Program-made: the position numbers and the translations under genes
Source: Clostridiales bacterium UBA8960
Lineage (GTDB): Bacteria; Bacillota; Clostridia; Peptostreptococcales; Acidaminobacteraceae
NCBI GenBank assembly: GCA_003482695.1
Contig: DMYC01000155.1
Coordinates: 1-6,348 of the forward strand
DNA length: 6,348 nucleotides
Direction of reading: 5' to 3'
Notes under the pieces: generated by a model
The model's database searches: none
Told to the model about the DNA's origin: nothing
The model's input: only the letters and a program-made list of their open reading frames with translations
In this document: positions 1-6,348 of the stretch, piece by piece
Position numbering within the stretch: the first letter of the stretch is position 1
How the letters are laid out: the number at the start of each line of letters is the position of its first letter

Positions 1-1
1 T

Positions 2-511
<510 letters not shown>

Positions 512-530
512 TCGACCTTATTAAACGATA

Positions 531-559
531 AAAAATCCAGCAAATGCTGGATTTTTTTT
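531..559. terminator. Bidirectional Rho-independent terminator between pyrR and the chemoreceptor gene
   Basis: A perfect 12-bp inverted repeat (AAAAATCCAGCA / TGCTGGATTTTT, 531-542 and 545-556) has only AA between the arms, so the real loop is probably four bases or more. On the + strand it runs into eight T (552-559), 19 bp after the pyrR stop. On the - strand it runs into six T (complement of 530-535), about 18 bp after the stop of the convergent chemoreceptor gene. The hairpin can therefore end both transcripts. Confidence 0.93.
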
Positions 560-574
560 GAGGGGTTCAGTTTA

Positions 575-2182
575 TCAAATCGTTATATCGAGCATCAACA
601 CGCCAATGACTTTTTTATCATGCCAGATCGGAACAGAAACGCTGATGCAGTATTCATCTGTGATAGAAGAAATGTATGGCTCAGAGCGATAATCCGATCC
701 TTTGATGCTCTCTTTGAAAAAAGGTCTGTGTGAAGCATCGACACTTGTAACTCCAACATCTTGAGAAAAGGCAAAAGCCATACCATCAGCATCAAGCAGC
801 GCCACAAGCTCAAAGTCAGGCGACTTCTTTTTTATGTCACTTAGCATGCTTTGTTTAATGCTGGATATATGGTCTACAGGATGTTCACTTACAAATGTTT
901 TTAGAATTTTCAAAGAGGACTCTATTTTGGAATTGACTTCATCGCTGACTTTCAATCCTTTTTTATAATCTGAGACGACAGAGCCAAGGGCATTGGAAAT
1001 CCCTAATAAGCGATCGAGTGAGGACACGATTTCACTTAAATTGGCTAACTGAACATCCGTAAGTGCAGCAGTCTCTTCGACATTGGCTGTGACTTCTTGA
1101 CTTTCATCAGAGATGTTTCTGATGAGCTTATAGACATTTTCAGTAGAAGTGCTTTGTATATTGATTTCTTCAATGATCTGTTTGATGATCTCTATCGTAT
1201 TTTGAACTGAAGTATAACTCGTACTTAAAAGAGCGTTTGACGAGTCGGCAAACTGCACATTTTCATTTGCGTTTTTAACTTCGTTTGTAATTTGCTTCGT
1301 TATGTTATCTGTTTTGCCCACGATGTCATTGATCATTTTGCTTATGCCTTCTGATGAAGCGTTTGATTGTTCGGCAAGTTTTCTGACTTCCTCGGCGACG
1401 ACAGCAAAGCCTCGACCGGCATCACCGGCTCTTGCAGCTTCTATTGAGGCATTTAATGCCAGCAAATTGGTTTGTGAAGAAATGTCGCTGATTACGTTTA
1501 CAATCTCGATGATCTTGTGCATTTCATCTCTGAGTTGACGCACTTCTTTCGAAAGTGCAGTATTTCTTTCTGCACTCAATCTCATCCGCTCTATGAGTTC
1601 AGAGGTGTTTTTATTATTGGTGTCCAAATTATTTTTCATTAGTTCGGCAATTTCTTCGGCATTTTTGGAATTGCTGAGCATTTTAAGCATGTCTTCACGC
1701 ATCAGTTCAGCATCATGCTGCATATCCAATGATTCTTTTGACATATTGTCAACAGAATGAGAAATCTCATTTACATTACTAGAAACCATAGCAAACGAAT
1801 TTTCCATTTCATCACCGGAGTGTTTAATGACCGTTATCAAGTTAAGAAGCTGCTCAGAAGTCGTTAGCATCTTGCCAATCATACCTTTGGTCGTTTTGTT
1901 GTTGTTCGTAACGATCGAAGCAATGTCGTTAAAATCGCCAGAAAGTTGTTTTGGTAACTTGGCAGTCACATCGCCAGAGCCGATGCGAACCAAATAGGTT
2001 TCAATCATACTTTTTTGTCGTTTGAGATAAATGGAAAAAAACAAAGTGGCTAAGATCACACAAACGGCAATCACCGCGAGAAGGATTTGAGTATGTACTT
2101 CCAGAAGAATCAGTATCGCGAATAAAATGGCGATGGTGGTAACTGAAATGAAATAACGCATTGCAATAGAATTTAACTTCAT
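575..2182 (-). CDS. Methyl-accepting chemotaxis protein with N-terminal membrane hairpin and C-terminal Cache-like sensor
   Basis: A chemoreceptor that should form arrays with CheA and CheW. From the ATG at 2182 it has 535 residues. Two hydrophobic helices (about 10-27 and 33-51) are separated by only a few residues (EVHTQ), so there is no room for an external ligand domain. A HAMP-like segment follows (about 53-103, with [10 protein letters not shown]), then a long helical signalling domain. Its conserved hairpin tip is at about 237-270, with [20 protein letters not shown] and [18 protein letters not shown]. After the signalling domain comes an extra globular region (about 415-535). Its motifs [14 protein letters not shown] and [16 protein letters not shown] resemble the membrane-distal part of Cache/PDC sensors. 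No CheR-tethering pentapeptide is seen at the C-terminus. An in-frame GTG at 2191 could start the frame, but GAGGGG lies 8 bases before the ATG at 2182 and abuts the GTG, so the ATG is chosen. The receptor call is secure; ligand unknown. Confidence 0.95.
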   Translation of the reverse strand: MKLNSIAMRYFISVTTIAILFAILILLEVHTQILLAVIAVCVILATLFFSIYLKRQKSMIETYLVRIGSGDVTAKLPKQLSGDFNDIASIVTNNNKTTKGMIGKMLTTSEQLLNLITVIKHSGDEMENSFAMVSSNVNEISHSVDNMSKESLDMQHDAELMREDMLKMLSNSKNAEEIAELMKNNLDTNNKNTSELIERMRLSAERNTALSKEVRQLRDEMHKIIEIVNVISDISSQTNLLALNASIEAARAGDAGRGFAVVAEEVRKLAEQSNASSEGISKMINDIVGKTDNITKQITNEVKNANENVQFADSSNALLSTSYTSVQNTIEIIKQIIEEINIQSTSTENVYKLIRNISDESQEVTANVEETAALTDVQLANLSEIVSSLDRLLGISNALGSVVSDYKKGLKVSDEVNSKIESSLKILKTFVSEHPVDHISSIKQSMLSDIKKKSPDFELVALLDADGMAFAFSQDVGVTSVDASHRPFFKESIKGSDYRSEPYISSITDEYCISVSVPIWHDKKVIGVLMLDITI

Positions 2183-2206
2183 AATAAACACCCCTCGATT
2201 TTCAGT

Positions 2207-2226
2207 ATGTTATATTATTTTAACAT
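2207..2226. repeat. Short inverted repeat upstream of the chemoreceptor gene, overlapping a possible -10
   Basis: ATGTTA (2207-2212) and TAACAT (2221-2226) form a 6-bp inverted repeat with an 8-bp AT-only spacer. On the - strand the right arm overlaps TGTTAAAAT (2217-2225), a weak extended -10 candidate for the chemoreceptor gene with no good -35. No SigD/FliA-type chemotaxis promoter was recognised here. It could be an operator or simply AT-rich chance. Confidence 0.25.
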
Positions 2227-2260
2227 GTATTTCTATTTTTATCACTATATCTTTAACGAT

Positions 2261-2299
2261 AAAAAAGACCATAATGTCTTTTTTCGACATCATGGTCTT
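2261..2299 (-). terminator. Rho-independent terminator for the DUF308 gene / rqcH unit
   Basis: Arms 2265-2278 and 2286-2299 form a 14-bp stem with a 7-base loop. Read as - strand RNA, every position pairs, with one G-U wobble, and the stem runs into a U tract (complement of 2261-2266) 11 bases after the DUF308 stop. Read as + strand RNA, the same position is an A-C mismatch and the following T run is poor. The element is therefore oriented for leftward transcription. Confidence 0.88.
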
Positions 2300-2309
2300 C
2301 ATGTTTTTG

Positions 2310-2939
2310 CTAAATTTCCTTAAAATCGATTTCTTCCACTTCATCATCATCGATATTTATGATGACGCGTTTAGATTCTTCACTTTGATTTTTCTGTGAT
2401 TGGGATTGAATATCCATGTTTCCGAAAGAATAAAAAAATGTTTTAGACTTTTGCCTCGGCATGGTGGAACCTATGAAAAACAAGATGACACCAAGGACGA
2501 CGATTATGATGCCGACGATCAGAACAACAGTGGATAGTGCCGCTTTTGAATTGATCATCGCAAAAACGCCAAGCAGCAACAGGATTATCGAGGATATCAA
2601 CGTGCGTTCAGTTGAAGCCCTGAATTTCGAGAATGAGAGAAATATGCCGTTTATGCTGCTGATTAAACAGGTCAATCCGATGAAGAACAGTACAGACTGC
2701 GGGTTTGTAAAGGCGAAATATCCAAAAATGATAACGATGACACTAATGAGCATGGAAATTTTACTTTTTACAAAAATGGCAAACGTCATCGAATAAAAGC
2801 CGATGATGATAAACATGAGTGTTATGAATTTCACAGCAAATATACCAATAAGTGTCGGAAATGCGATAAATAATAATCCTAATATGGATATAATCAAGCC
2901 TGCGGCTTGGAGCGCGTTAAATCGATTTTCGTGTGTCAT
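2310..2939 (-). CDS. DUF308/HdeD-like six-helix membrane protein with acidic C-terminal tail
   Basis: Probably an integral cytoplasmic-membrane protein of 209 residues with no known reaction. Six hydrophobic segments are visible at about 12-30, 32-54, 61-77, 80-103, 111-130 and 135-157. The pattern of a short helix, then AFTNPQSVLFF, then a glycine-containing helix ending SINGIFLSF recalls the repeat unit of the HdeD/DUF308 family, whose E. coli member HdeD is linked to acid resistance. After the last helix comes a polar tail of about 50 residues, rich in Q, S, K and then D/E (INIDDDEVEEIDFKEI), likely cytoplasmic. The frame extends upstream to an ATG at 3020, but no ribosome binding site precedes it. 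GGTGA lies just before the ATG at 2939, and family-like sequence begins there. It is the last gene before the terminator at 2261-2299 and follows the binding-protein-like gene on the same strand with a 105-bp gap holding a possible promoter. Family assignment is by eye; HdeD-type function is inference only. Confidence 0.82.
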   Translation of the reverse strand: MTHENRFNALQAAGLIISILGLLFIAFPTLIGIFAVKFITLMFIIIGFYSMTFAIFVKSKISMLISVIVIIFGYFAFTNPQSVLFFIGLTCLISSINGIFLSFSKFRASTERTLISSIILLLLGVFAMINSKAALSTVVLIVGIIIVVLGVILFFIGSTMPRQKSKTFFYSFGNMDIQSQSQKNQSEESKRVIINIDDDEVEEIDFKEI

Positions 2940-3009
2940 TGTTTCACCAACCTGATCGTAAATATTTTTCAAAATCGTTATCTCGAGTATATCCGAAAAA
3001 TATGAATAA

Positions 3010-3039
3010 AGTATAAACATAATGGAGAAGTATAGTGAA
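3010..3039 (-). promoter_or_regulatory. Possible SigA-type promoter for the DUF308 gene
   Basis: On the - strand TTCACT (3034-3039) and TATACT (3010-3015) are separated by 18 bp and could serve as -35 and -10, giving a leader of about 65 bases before the ATG at 2939. No terminator is seen between the preceding stop at 3045 and this site, so read-through from rqcH is also possible. Moderate match only. Confidence 0.4.
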
Positions 3040-3044
3040 CAGAA

Positions 3045-3821
3045 TTAATTAATGGAATAGACAAGGTCTTTATAATAATAACGCGTTGGAATGTACTCGT
3101 TTCTGAACAAATACGTCATAGCACTTAAAACTTCGGATTCGGCGGGTTTATCAAGCGGTTTCGTCATGACCTGTGAAAGCGTCCTAATCAAATCGTGATT
3201 GTGTTCCGTGTCATATTCTATCCATTCCGCCGTTAAGATGAGTAGATCTTCAGTATAACCTCGGTTGCTCATTTTTTCCACGATTTGATGTTTGGTTGGG
3301 TCGAAAGACGAAGCATGTATAATGATGTGACTTACATAATCTTCGCTCAGAGCGATCAATCTTTTTTCTGAGTCGTAGATTAAAACGTTTGATAAAGAAC
3401 CATCACCTATTAATATGCTCGGCATGAAAGAATCAAATGCGGCAACTCTATTTTGGGTGGATTCATGGTTCATCAAAGTGACGAGGTAGTAATCAGATGG
3501 CACACCAAAAACAGCCCAAGATCCACCTAACTGCGAATATTGCTCAATGTAAAAAAATGAACCTACGACATAAGCATCCACTTCACCAGAATAGATCCTT
3601 TTTTTCAGTTCGTACTCATTTTCAAGCTCGATCACTTTGACGGGTCTTTTGATCCCCTCGGATAAAATGTGTGTTTGATCAAATAGTGAACGATGTTCTG
3701 GCGTCAGCGCAATGACGAAATGGTTGCGCGCGTCATTTGACGTGTAGATGCTCAGGACGATGGCTGCAATGGAGATGACTAAAGTCATCACTATATAGAA
3801 TGAGGATTTAAGTCTATTCAT
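3045..3821 (-). CDS. Membrane-anchored extracytoplasmic protein resembling a type 2 periplasmic binding protein; function unknown
   Basis: A protein of 258 residues with a short positive N-terminus (MNRLK) and one hydrophobic segment at about 8-26, followed by an external globular domain. There is no lipobox cysteine and no clear signal-peptidase site, so it is more likely a signal-anchored protein than a lipoprotein. The stretch ELKKRIYSGEVDAYVVGS (71-88) resembles the segment of phosphonate/NMT1-type binding proteins in which a helix precedes a 'G-E-V-D-A-x-x-V-G' strand. The C-terminal part (helix at about 228-240, then YIPTRYYYKDLVYSIN) would also suit that fold. I do not recognise a specific family. 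No permease or ATPase gene is beside it. The start is well supported: AGGAG lies 9 bases before the ATG at 3821. The rqcH stop is only 21 bp upstream, and the ribosome binding site lies in that gap, so the two genes are probably co-transcribed. An alternative is a sensory or regulatory ligand-binding protein without a transporter. Confidence 0.75.
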   Translation of the reverse strand: MNRLKSSFYIVMTLVISIAAIVLSIYTSNDARNHFVIALTPEHRSLFDQTHILSEGIKRPVKVIELENEYELKKRIYSGEVDAYVVGSFFYIEQYSQLGGSWAVFGVPSDYYLVTLMNHESTQNRVAAFDSFMPSILIGDGSLSNVLIYDSEKRLIALSEDYVSHIIIHASSFDPTKHQIVEKMSNRGYTEDLLILTAEWIEYDTEHNHDLIRTLSQVMTKPLDKPAESEVLSAMTYLFRNEYIPTRYYYKDLVYSIN

Positions 3822-3842
3822 GATTCACGTCTCCTCAATGGA

Positions 3843-5594
3843 TTAATTCTTTTTTGACAGTTTTAAAATAACATCATAGTCGGGTGTGACAAATAGTGTT
3901 TTGTTTGCGATGTAGATCACCATACCGGGTTTTGAACCACTGGGCTTAGAAACGTTTTTTACTAGTGTGTAATCGACTGGAACGTTGCTCGAATTTTTTG
4001 CTTTAGAATAATATGCGGCGATTAGAGCGGCTTCATATAAAACTTGTTCATCAGGCGTTTGACCATTTGTTCGTATGATGACGTGTGATCCAGGGATGTC
4101 CTTGGTATGGAGCCACATGTCTTTGTTGGAAGCCAGTTTCGTCGTCAAATAATCGTTTTGAAGACTGCTTTTTCCAACGAGAATTTCATATCCTTCTGTC
4201 GAGACAAAGGTGCTGAAACTAGGCTTGCTCGTTTTTGGACGCTTTTTACTGACGCGCCCTTTAACATAGCCTTGTGTGATGAGTTCTTCTCGAATTTCGT
4301 CGACGATCTTGCTATCTTCACTATTCGTTAGCATGGTGAGCACATTTTCCAGGTATACGACCTGTTCATGCGTTTCAGCAATTTGTCGTTTGAGTTCAAT
4401 AATCGCCTTTTTGAGCTTGGCATATTTTTTAAAAAAGACTTGAGCATTTTCCGATGGCTCCAATCTCACATCCAGTTCAATGGTTCGCATCACTGGAGGG
4501 TCGACATAGTAATCCAGAACGCCGATGCGACTCATGCCCTTTGAAATCATATAGATATTGGCTGTGATGAGTTCGCCGATGATTCTAAGTTCATCTGCAT
4601 TTTCAGCATCTTCAAGCTCGAGCGTTTGTTTTGCGAGCTTTGTTGTATATCGCTCAATACGCTGTGCAAGATTTTTCTTAAGAGAGAGCGTTCTTTGATG
4701 CATTTTATGTGCGCGATTGGACCTCGAGTAGAAGGCATCCACTGCGCTATAAAGCGTCGCAAACGATTTGAGGGTCAACAGTTTATCGATATCGGGTTTA
4801 AAGTATACGATTTTGGACTGAACTTGGCTGTCTAAATAGACGAACCCTTTATTTTCTTGAGGACTTGGTGCTTTAAGTTCATCGAAAAGCATGATAAGTT
4901 GCTCATGATCGTTCGTCGTCAGCTGATTGAGCGTAATGGATGGGTCGACGTTCAAGCGTTGACAGAGCCACTTTGATATCATGGGACTAAACCCTTGTAT
5001 GTGCTCATAGAACACTTTTTGCAGTTTTTCATCTGGCGCTTGATTTATAAGTGTTTCAACCACCTCGCTACTCGCGATTTCAAAGTCGATTTTTTCCGTC
5101 GGCAAGAAAGCGTACTTGAGACCTGGCAAAATGGTTCTAACCCGGCTCATTTCAGGTGTTATACGCTTAATGCTGTCGATAATCGTATAATCTTCGCGCG
5201 TGAGGATGAGGTTGGAGTGTTTTCCCATAATTTCGATGATCAGTTTTTTTAGCTCCAAATCGCCAAACTCGTTTTTTGATTCGATTTCAATCACGACGAC
5301 GCGTTCAAAGCCGATTTGTGTCATCGACTGAATTCTGCCACCAGTGAGGTGTTTTCGCATAAGCATGCAAAACATGGGGGGTTCTTGTGGGTTTTCTTTT
5401 TTACTGCTCGTCAGTGTGAAATATGGCATGGAAGCGTCCACTGATAGAAAAAGCGAGAAACTGCTTTTAAGTCCGCGAATGCCAATCGTCAATTCGTCTC
5501 TTTCGGGTTGAAATATTTTATCGATACGCCCACCAACAAGCAGGGGCTTCAGTTCATCACAAAGTTGATGAATCATTAAACCGTCAAATGCCAT
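3843..5594 (-). CDS. rqcH: RqcH, NFACT-family ribosome-associated quality control factor (also annotated FbpA/YloA)
   Basis: RqcH binds 50S subunits that carry a stalled peptidyl-tRNA and, with RqcP, recruits tRNA-Ala to add a C-terminal polyalanine tag that directs degradation. Older annotations call this family fibronectin-binding protein. This copy has 583 residues, a usual length. The N-terminal NFACT-N domain shows MAFDG at the start, GGRIDKIFQP (21-30) and EPPMFCMLMRKHL (71-83). The middle (about 290-430) is helical/coiled coil, with ENADELRIIGELITANIYM (331-349) and ENAQVFFKKY. The C-terminal NFACT-R domain (about 465-575) has ILVGKSSLQNDYLTTKLA, WLHTKDIPGSHVIIR and VPVDYTLVKNVSKPSGSKPG. 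By alignment from memory, the Asp97-Arg98 pair of B. subtilis RqcH is Glu97-Arg98 here. The frame extends to a TTG at 5627, but AAAGGAGG five bases before the ATG at 5594, and the conserved MAFDG start, decide for 5594. First gene of a leftward unit, divergent from yicC. Confidence 0.96.
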   Translation of the reverse strand: MAFDGLMIHQLCDELKPLLVGGRIDKIFQPERDELTIGIRGLKSSFSLFLSVDASMPYFTLTSSKKENPQEPPMFCMLMRKHLTGGRIQSMTQIGFERVVVIEIESKNEFGDLELKKLIIEIMGKHSNLILTREDYTIIDSIKRITPEMSRVRTILPGLKYAFLPTEKIDFEIASSEVVETLINQAPDEKLQKVFYEHIQGFSPMISKWLCQRLNVDPSITLNQLTTNDHEQLIMLFDELKAPSPQENKGFVYLDSQVQSKIVYFKPDIDKLLTLKSFATLYSAVDAFYSRSNRAHKMHQRTLSLKKNLAQRIERYTTKLAKQTLELEDAENADELRIIGELITANIYMISKGMSRIGVLDYYVDPPVMRTIELDVRLEPSENAQVFFKKYAKLKKAIIELKRQIAETHEQVVYLENVLTMLTNSEDSKIVDEIREELITQGYVKGRVSKKRPKTSKPSFSTFVSTEGYEILVGKSSLQNDYLTTKLASNKDMWLHTKDIPGSHVIIRTNGQTPDEQVLYEAALIAAYYSKAKNSSNVPVDYTLVKNVSKPSGSKPGMVIYIANKTLFVTPDYDVILKLSKKN

Positions 5595-5641
5595 AAGGGC
5601 CTCCTTTAGTATGTTAGGGTTGTCCAAAAGTCACCTAAGAA

Positions 5642-5670
5642 AGTATAACACTAATTTTCATATTCATCAA
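5642..5670 (-). promoter_or_regulatory. Extended -10 SigA-type promoter for rqcH
   Basis: On the - strand TTGATG (5665-5670) and TATACT (5642-5647) are 17 bp apart, and TGT directly precedes the -10, forming an extended -10 element. Transcription should begin near 5635, giving a leader of about 40 bases that contains the AAAGGAGG ribosome binding site. Its -35 lies 5 bp from that of the divergent yicC promoter. Confidence 0.75.
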
Positions 5671-5675
5671 TTCGC

Positions 5676-5705
5676 TTGAATTAAAGAAAAGAAATGTGCT
5701 ATAAT
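5676..5705 (+). promoter_or_regulatory. Extended -10 SigA-type promoter for yicC
   Basis: TTGAAT (5676-5681) and a perfect TATAAT (5700-5705) are 18 bp apart, and TGC precedes the -10 as an extended element. Transcription should begin near 5712, leaving a leader of about 23 bases. GGAGGT at 5725-5730 sits 4 bases before the ATG at 5735. Confidence 0.8.
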
Positions 5706-5734
5706 TTAATGATGTAAAGTTACTGGAGGTAATC

Positions 5735-6348
5735 ATGGTTTATAGCATGACGGGCTTTGGCCGAGGTGAATTCACCAATGACGCATTTGATGTGACGCTT
5801 GAGATTAAATCTGTGAACAATAGATACTGCGACATTATCATCAAAATGCCTAAAAAACTCAACGTATTTGAAGATCGCATTAAAAGTAAAATCAAGACCA
5901 AATTATCTCGTGGCCGCATTGAAGTATACATAAATTTGGAAGAGAAAGCATATGATAATTACGAAGTGCTTCCAAATTTTGAGATACTGGATAAGTATGT
6001 AAAGGTTTATAATGAAATTAGGGCGCGCTATGAAATCAAAGATGAACTCAACCTTTCGATGTTGACTAGGATACAGGAAGGCATCGACGTTTCGTATTTG
6101 CAACGTGGCGAAGAAGATTACTGGAATGTCATCGAGCCTGCTCTCGAACAAGCGCTTGTTCGAATCGAACAAATGAGACTTCAAGAGGGGATTCAACTTA
6201 AAAATGACATTCATTCTAAAGTGAGCAGCATCAAAGTCGCGCTAGGCGAGATTGAACTGCATGCGCCACGCATTGTCGAAAATTATAGATTGAAAACGAG
6301 AGAACGCATCGCAACCTTGCTAGAAGATATGAACGCTGAAATCGATGA
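5735..6348 (+). CDS. yicC: YicC/YloC-family endoribonuclease (3' partial)
   Basis: YicC-family proteins are cytoplasmic; E. coli YicC has been reported as an endoribonuclease that acts in small-RNA turnover, and the B. subtilis member is YloC. The N-terminus MVYSMTGFGRGE is the family signature. It is followed by EIKSVNNRY (residues 23-31), MPKKLNVFEDRIK (38-50) and RGRIEVYI (59-66), all typical of the YicC N-terminal domain. The frame stays open for 204 codons plus two bases to the window edge. Family members are about 290 residues, so roughly 70% is present; the C-terminal DUF1732-type region is only begun (KTRERIATLLEDMNAEID). GGAGGT precedes the ATG by 4 bases, and a good promoter lies just upstream. 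Opposite-strand frames across this region are shadows. In related genomes the next genes are often remA, gmk and rpoZ, which would lie beyond the right edge. Confidence 0.95.
   Translation, partial: MVYSMTGFGRGEFTNDAFDVTLEIKSVNNRYCDIIIKMPKKLNVFEDRIKSKIKTKLSRGRIEVYINLEEKAYDNYEVLPNFEILDKYVKVYNEIRARYEIKDELNLSMLTRIQEGIDVSYLQRGEEDYWNVIEPALEQALVRIEQMRLQEGIQLKNDIHSKVSSIKVALGEIELHAPRIVENYRLKTRERIATLLEDMNAEID

Noticed and set aside
512..574. Possible PyrR-dependent attenuator after pyrR
   Set aside because: Only one simple terminator hairpin is present. No antiterminator or PyrR-binding loop was recognised, and no + strand gene follows for it to control.
1302..1538. Open frame on the + strand inside the chemoreceptor gene
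   Set aside because: It is the antisense shadow of the conserved signalling tip, with no ribosome binding site or recognisable protein sequence.
2183..2191. GTG start at 2191 for the chemoreceptor gene
   Set aside because: The GAGGGG ribosome binding site abuts this codon but is ideally spaced for the ATG at 2182.
2940..3020. Upstream ATG at 3020 for the DUF308 gene, adding 27 residues
   Set aside because: No ribosome binding site precedes it, the extra residues do not look like the family, and they overlie the leader that follows the candidate promoter.
4107..5252. Several short frames on either strand inside rqcH
   Set aside because: All are out-of-frame shadows of the strongly conserved RqcH reading frame.
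5595..5627. TTG start at 5627 for rqcH
   Set aside because: The AAAGGAGG site and the conserved MAFDG N-terminus point to the ATG at 5594.
5740..6214. Two open frames on the - strand across yicC
   Set aside because: They lie opposite a clear YicC coding sequence and show no family features.

Overview
The window looks like a chromosomal segment from a low-to-moderate GC Gram-positive bacterium (Bacillota, probably Clostridia). The evidence is PyrR, an NFACT/RqcH protein close in sequence to the Bacillus form, a YicC/YloC protein, strong AGGAGG-type ribosome binding sites and SigA-like promoters with extended -10 elements. The presence of a chemoreceptor suggests a motile or chemosensory organism. 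Genus cannot be decided from the sequence.

Layout: (1) At the left edge, the 3' part of pyrR on the + strand ends at 511. A strong hairpin at 531-559 follows and can terminate both pyrR and the convergent gene to its right. (2) On the - strand from 2182 down to 575 is a methyl-accepting chemotaxis protein. It has an N-terminal membrane hairpin and an apparent Cache-like sensor at its C-terminus, so the sensor should lie in the cytoplasm. (3) Further right, and also on the - strand, is a probable transcription unit read from right to left: rqcH (5594-3843), a membrane-anchored protein resembling a periplasmic binding protein (3821-3045), and a six-helix DUF308/HdeD-like membrane protein (2939-2310). 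A directional terminator at 2261-2299 closes it. (4) A 140-bp intergenic region holds two divergent promoters with nearly touching -35 boxes. One drives rqcH leftward and the other drives yicC rightward. yicC (from 5735) runs off the right edge.

Functional picture: pyrR, rqcH and yicC are housekeeping genes that lie in the same general neighbourhood in Bacillus subtilis (pyr operon, then yloA, then yloC). They cover pyrimidine control, ribosome-associated quality control and RNA turnover. The chemoreceptor, the binding-protein-like gene and the DUF308 gene are accessory genes between pyrR and rqcH. No mobile-element signature, CRISPR array, tRNA or rRNA was seen. No gene-free stretch exceeds 300 bases; the longest is the 140-bp divergent promoter region. 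I see no clearly new system. The most interesting points are the inverted receptor architecture, the orphan binding-protein-like gene coupled to rqcH, and the Glu-Arg version of the RqcH Asp-Arg motif.
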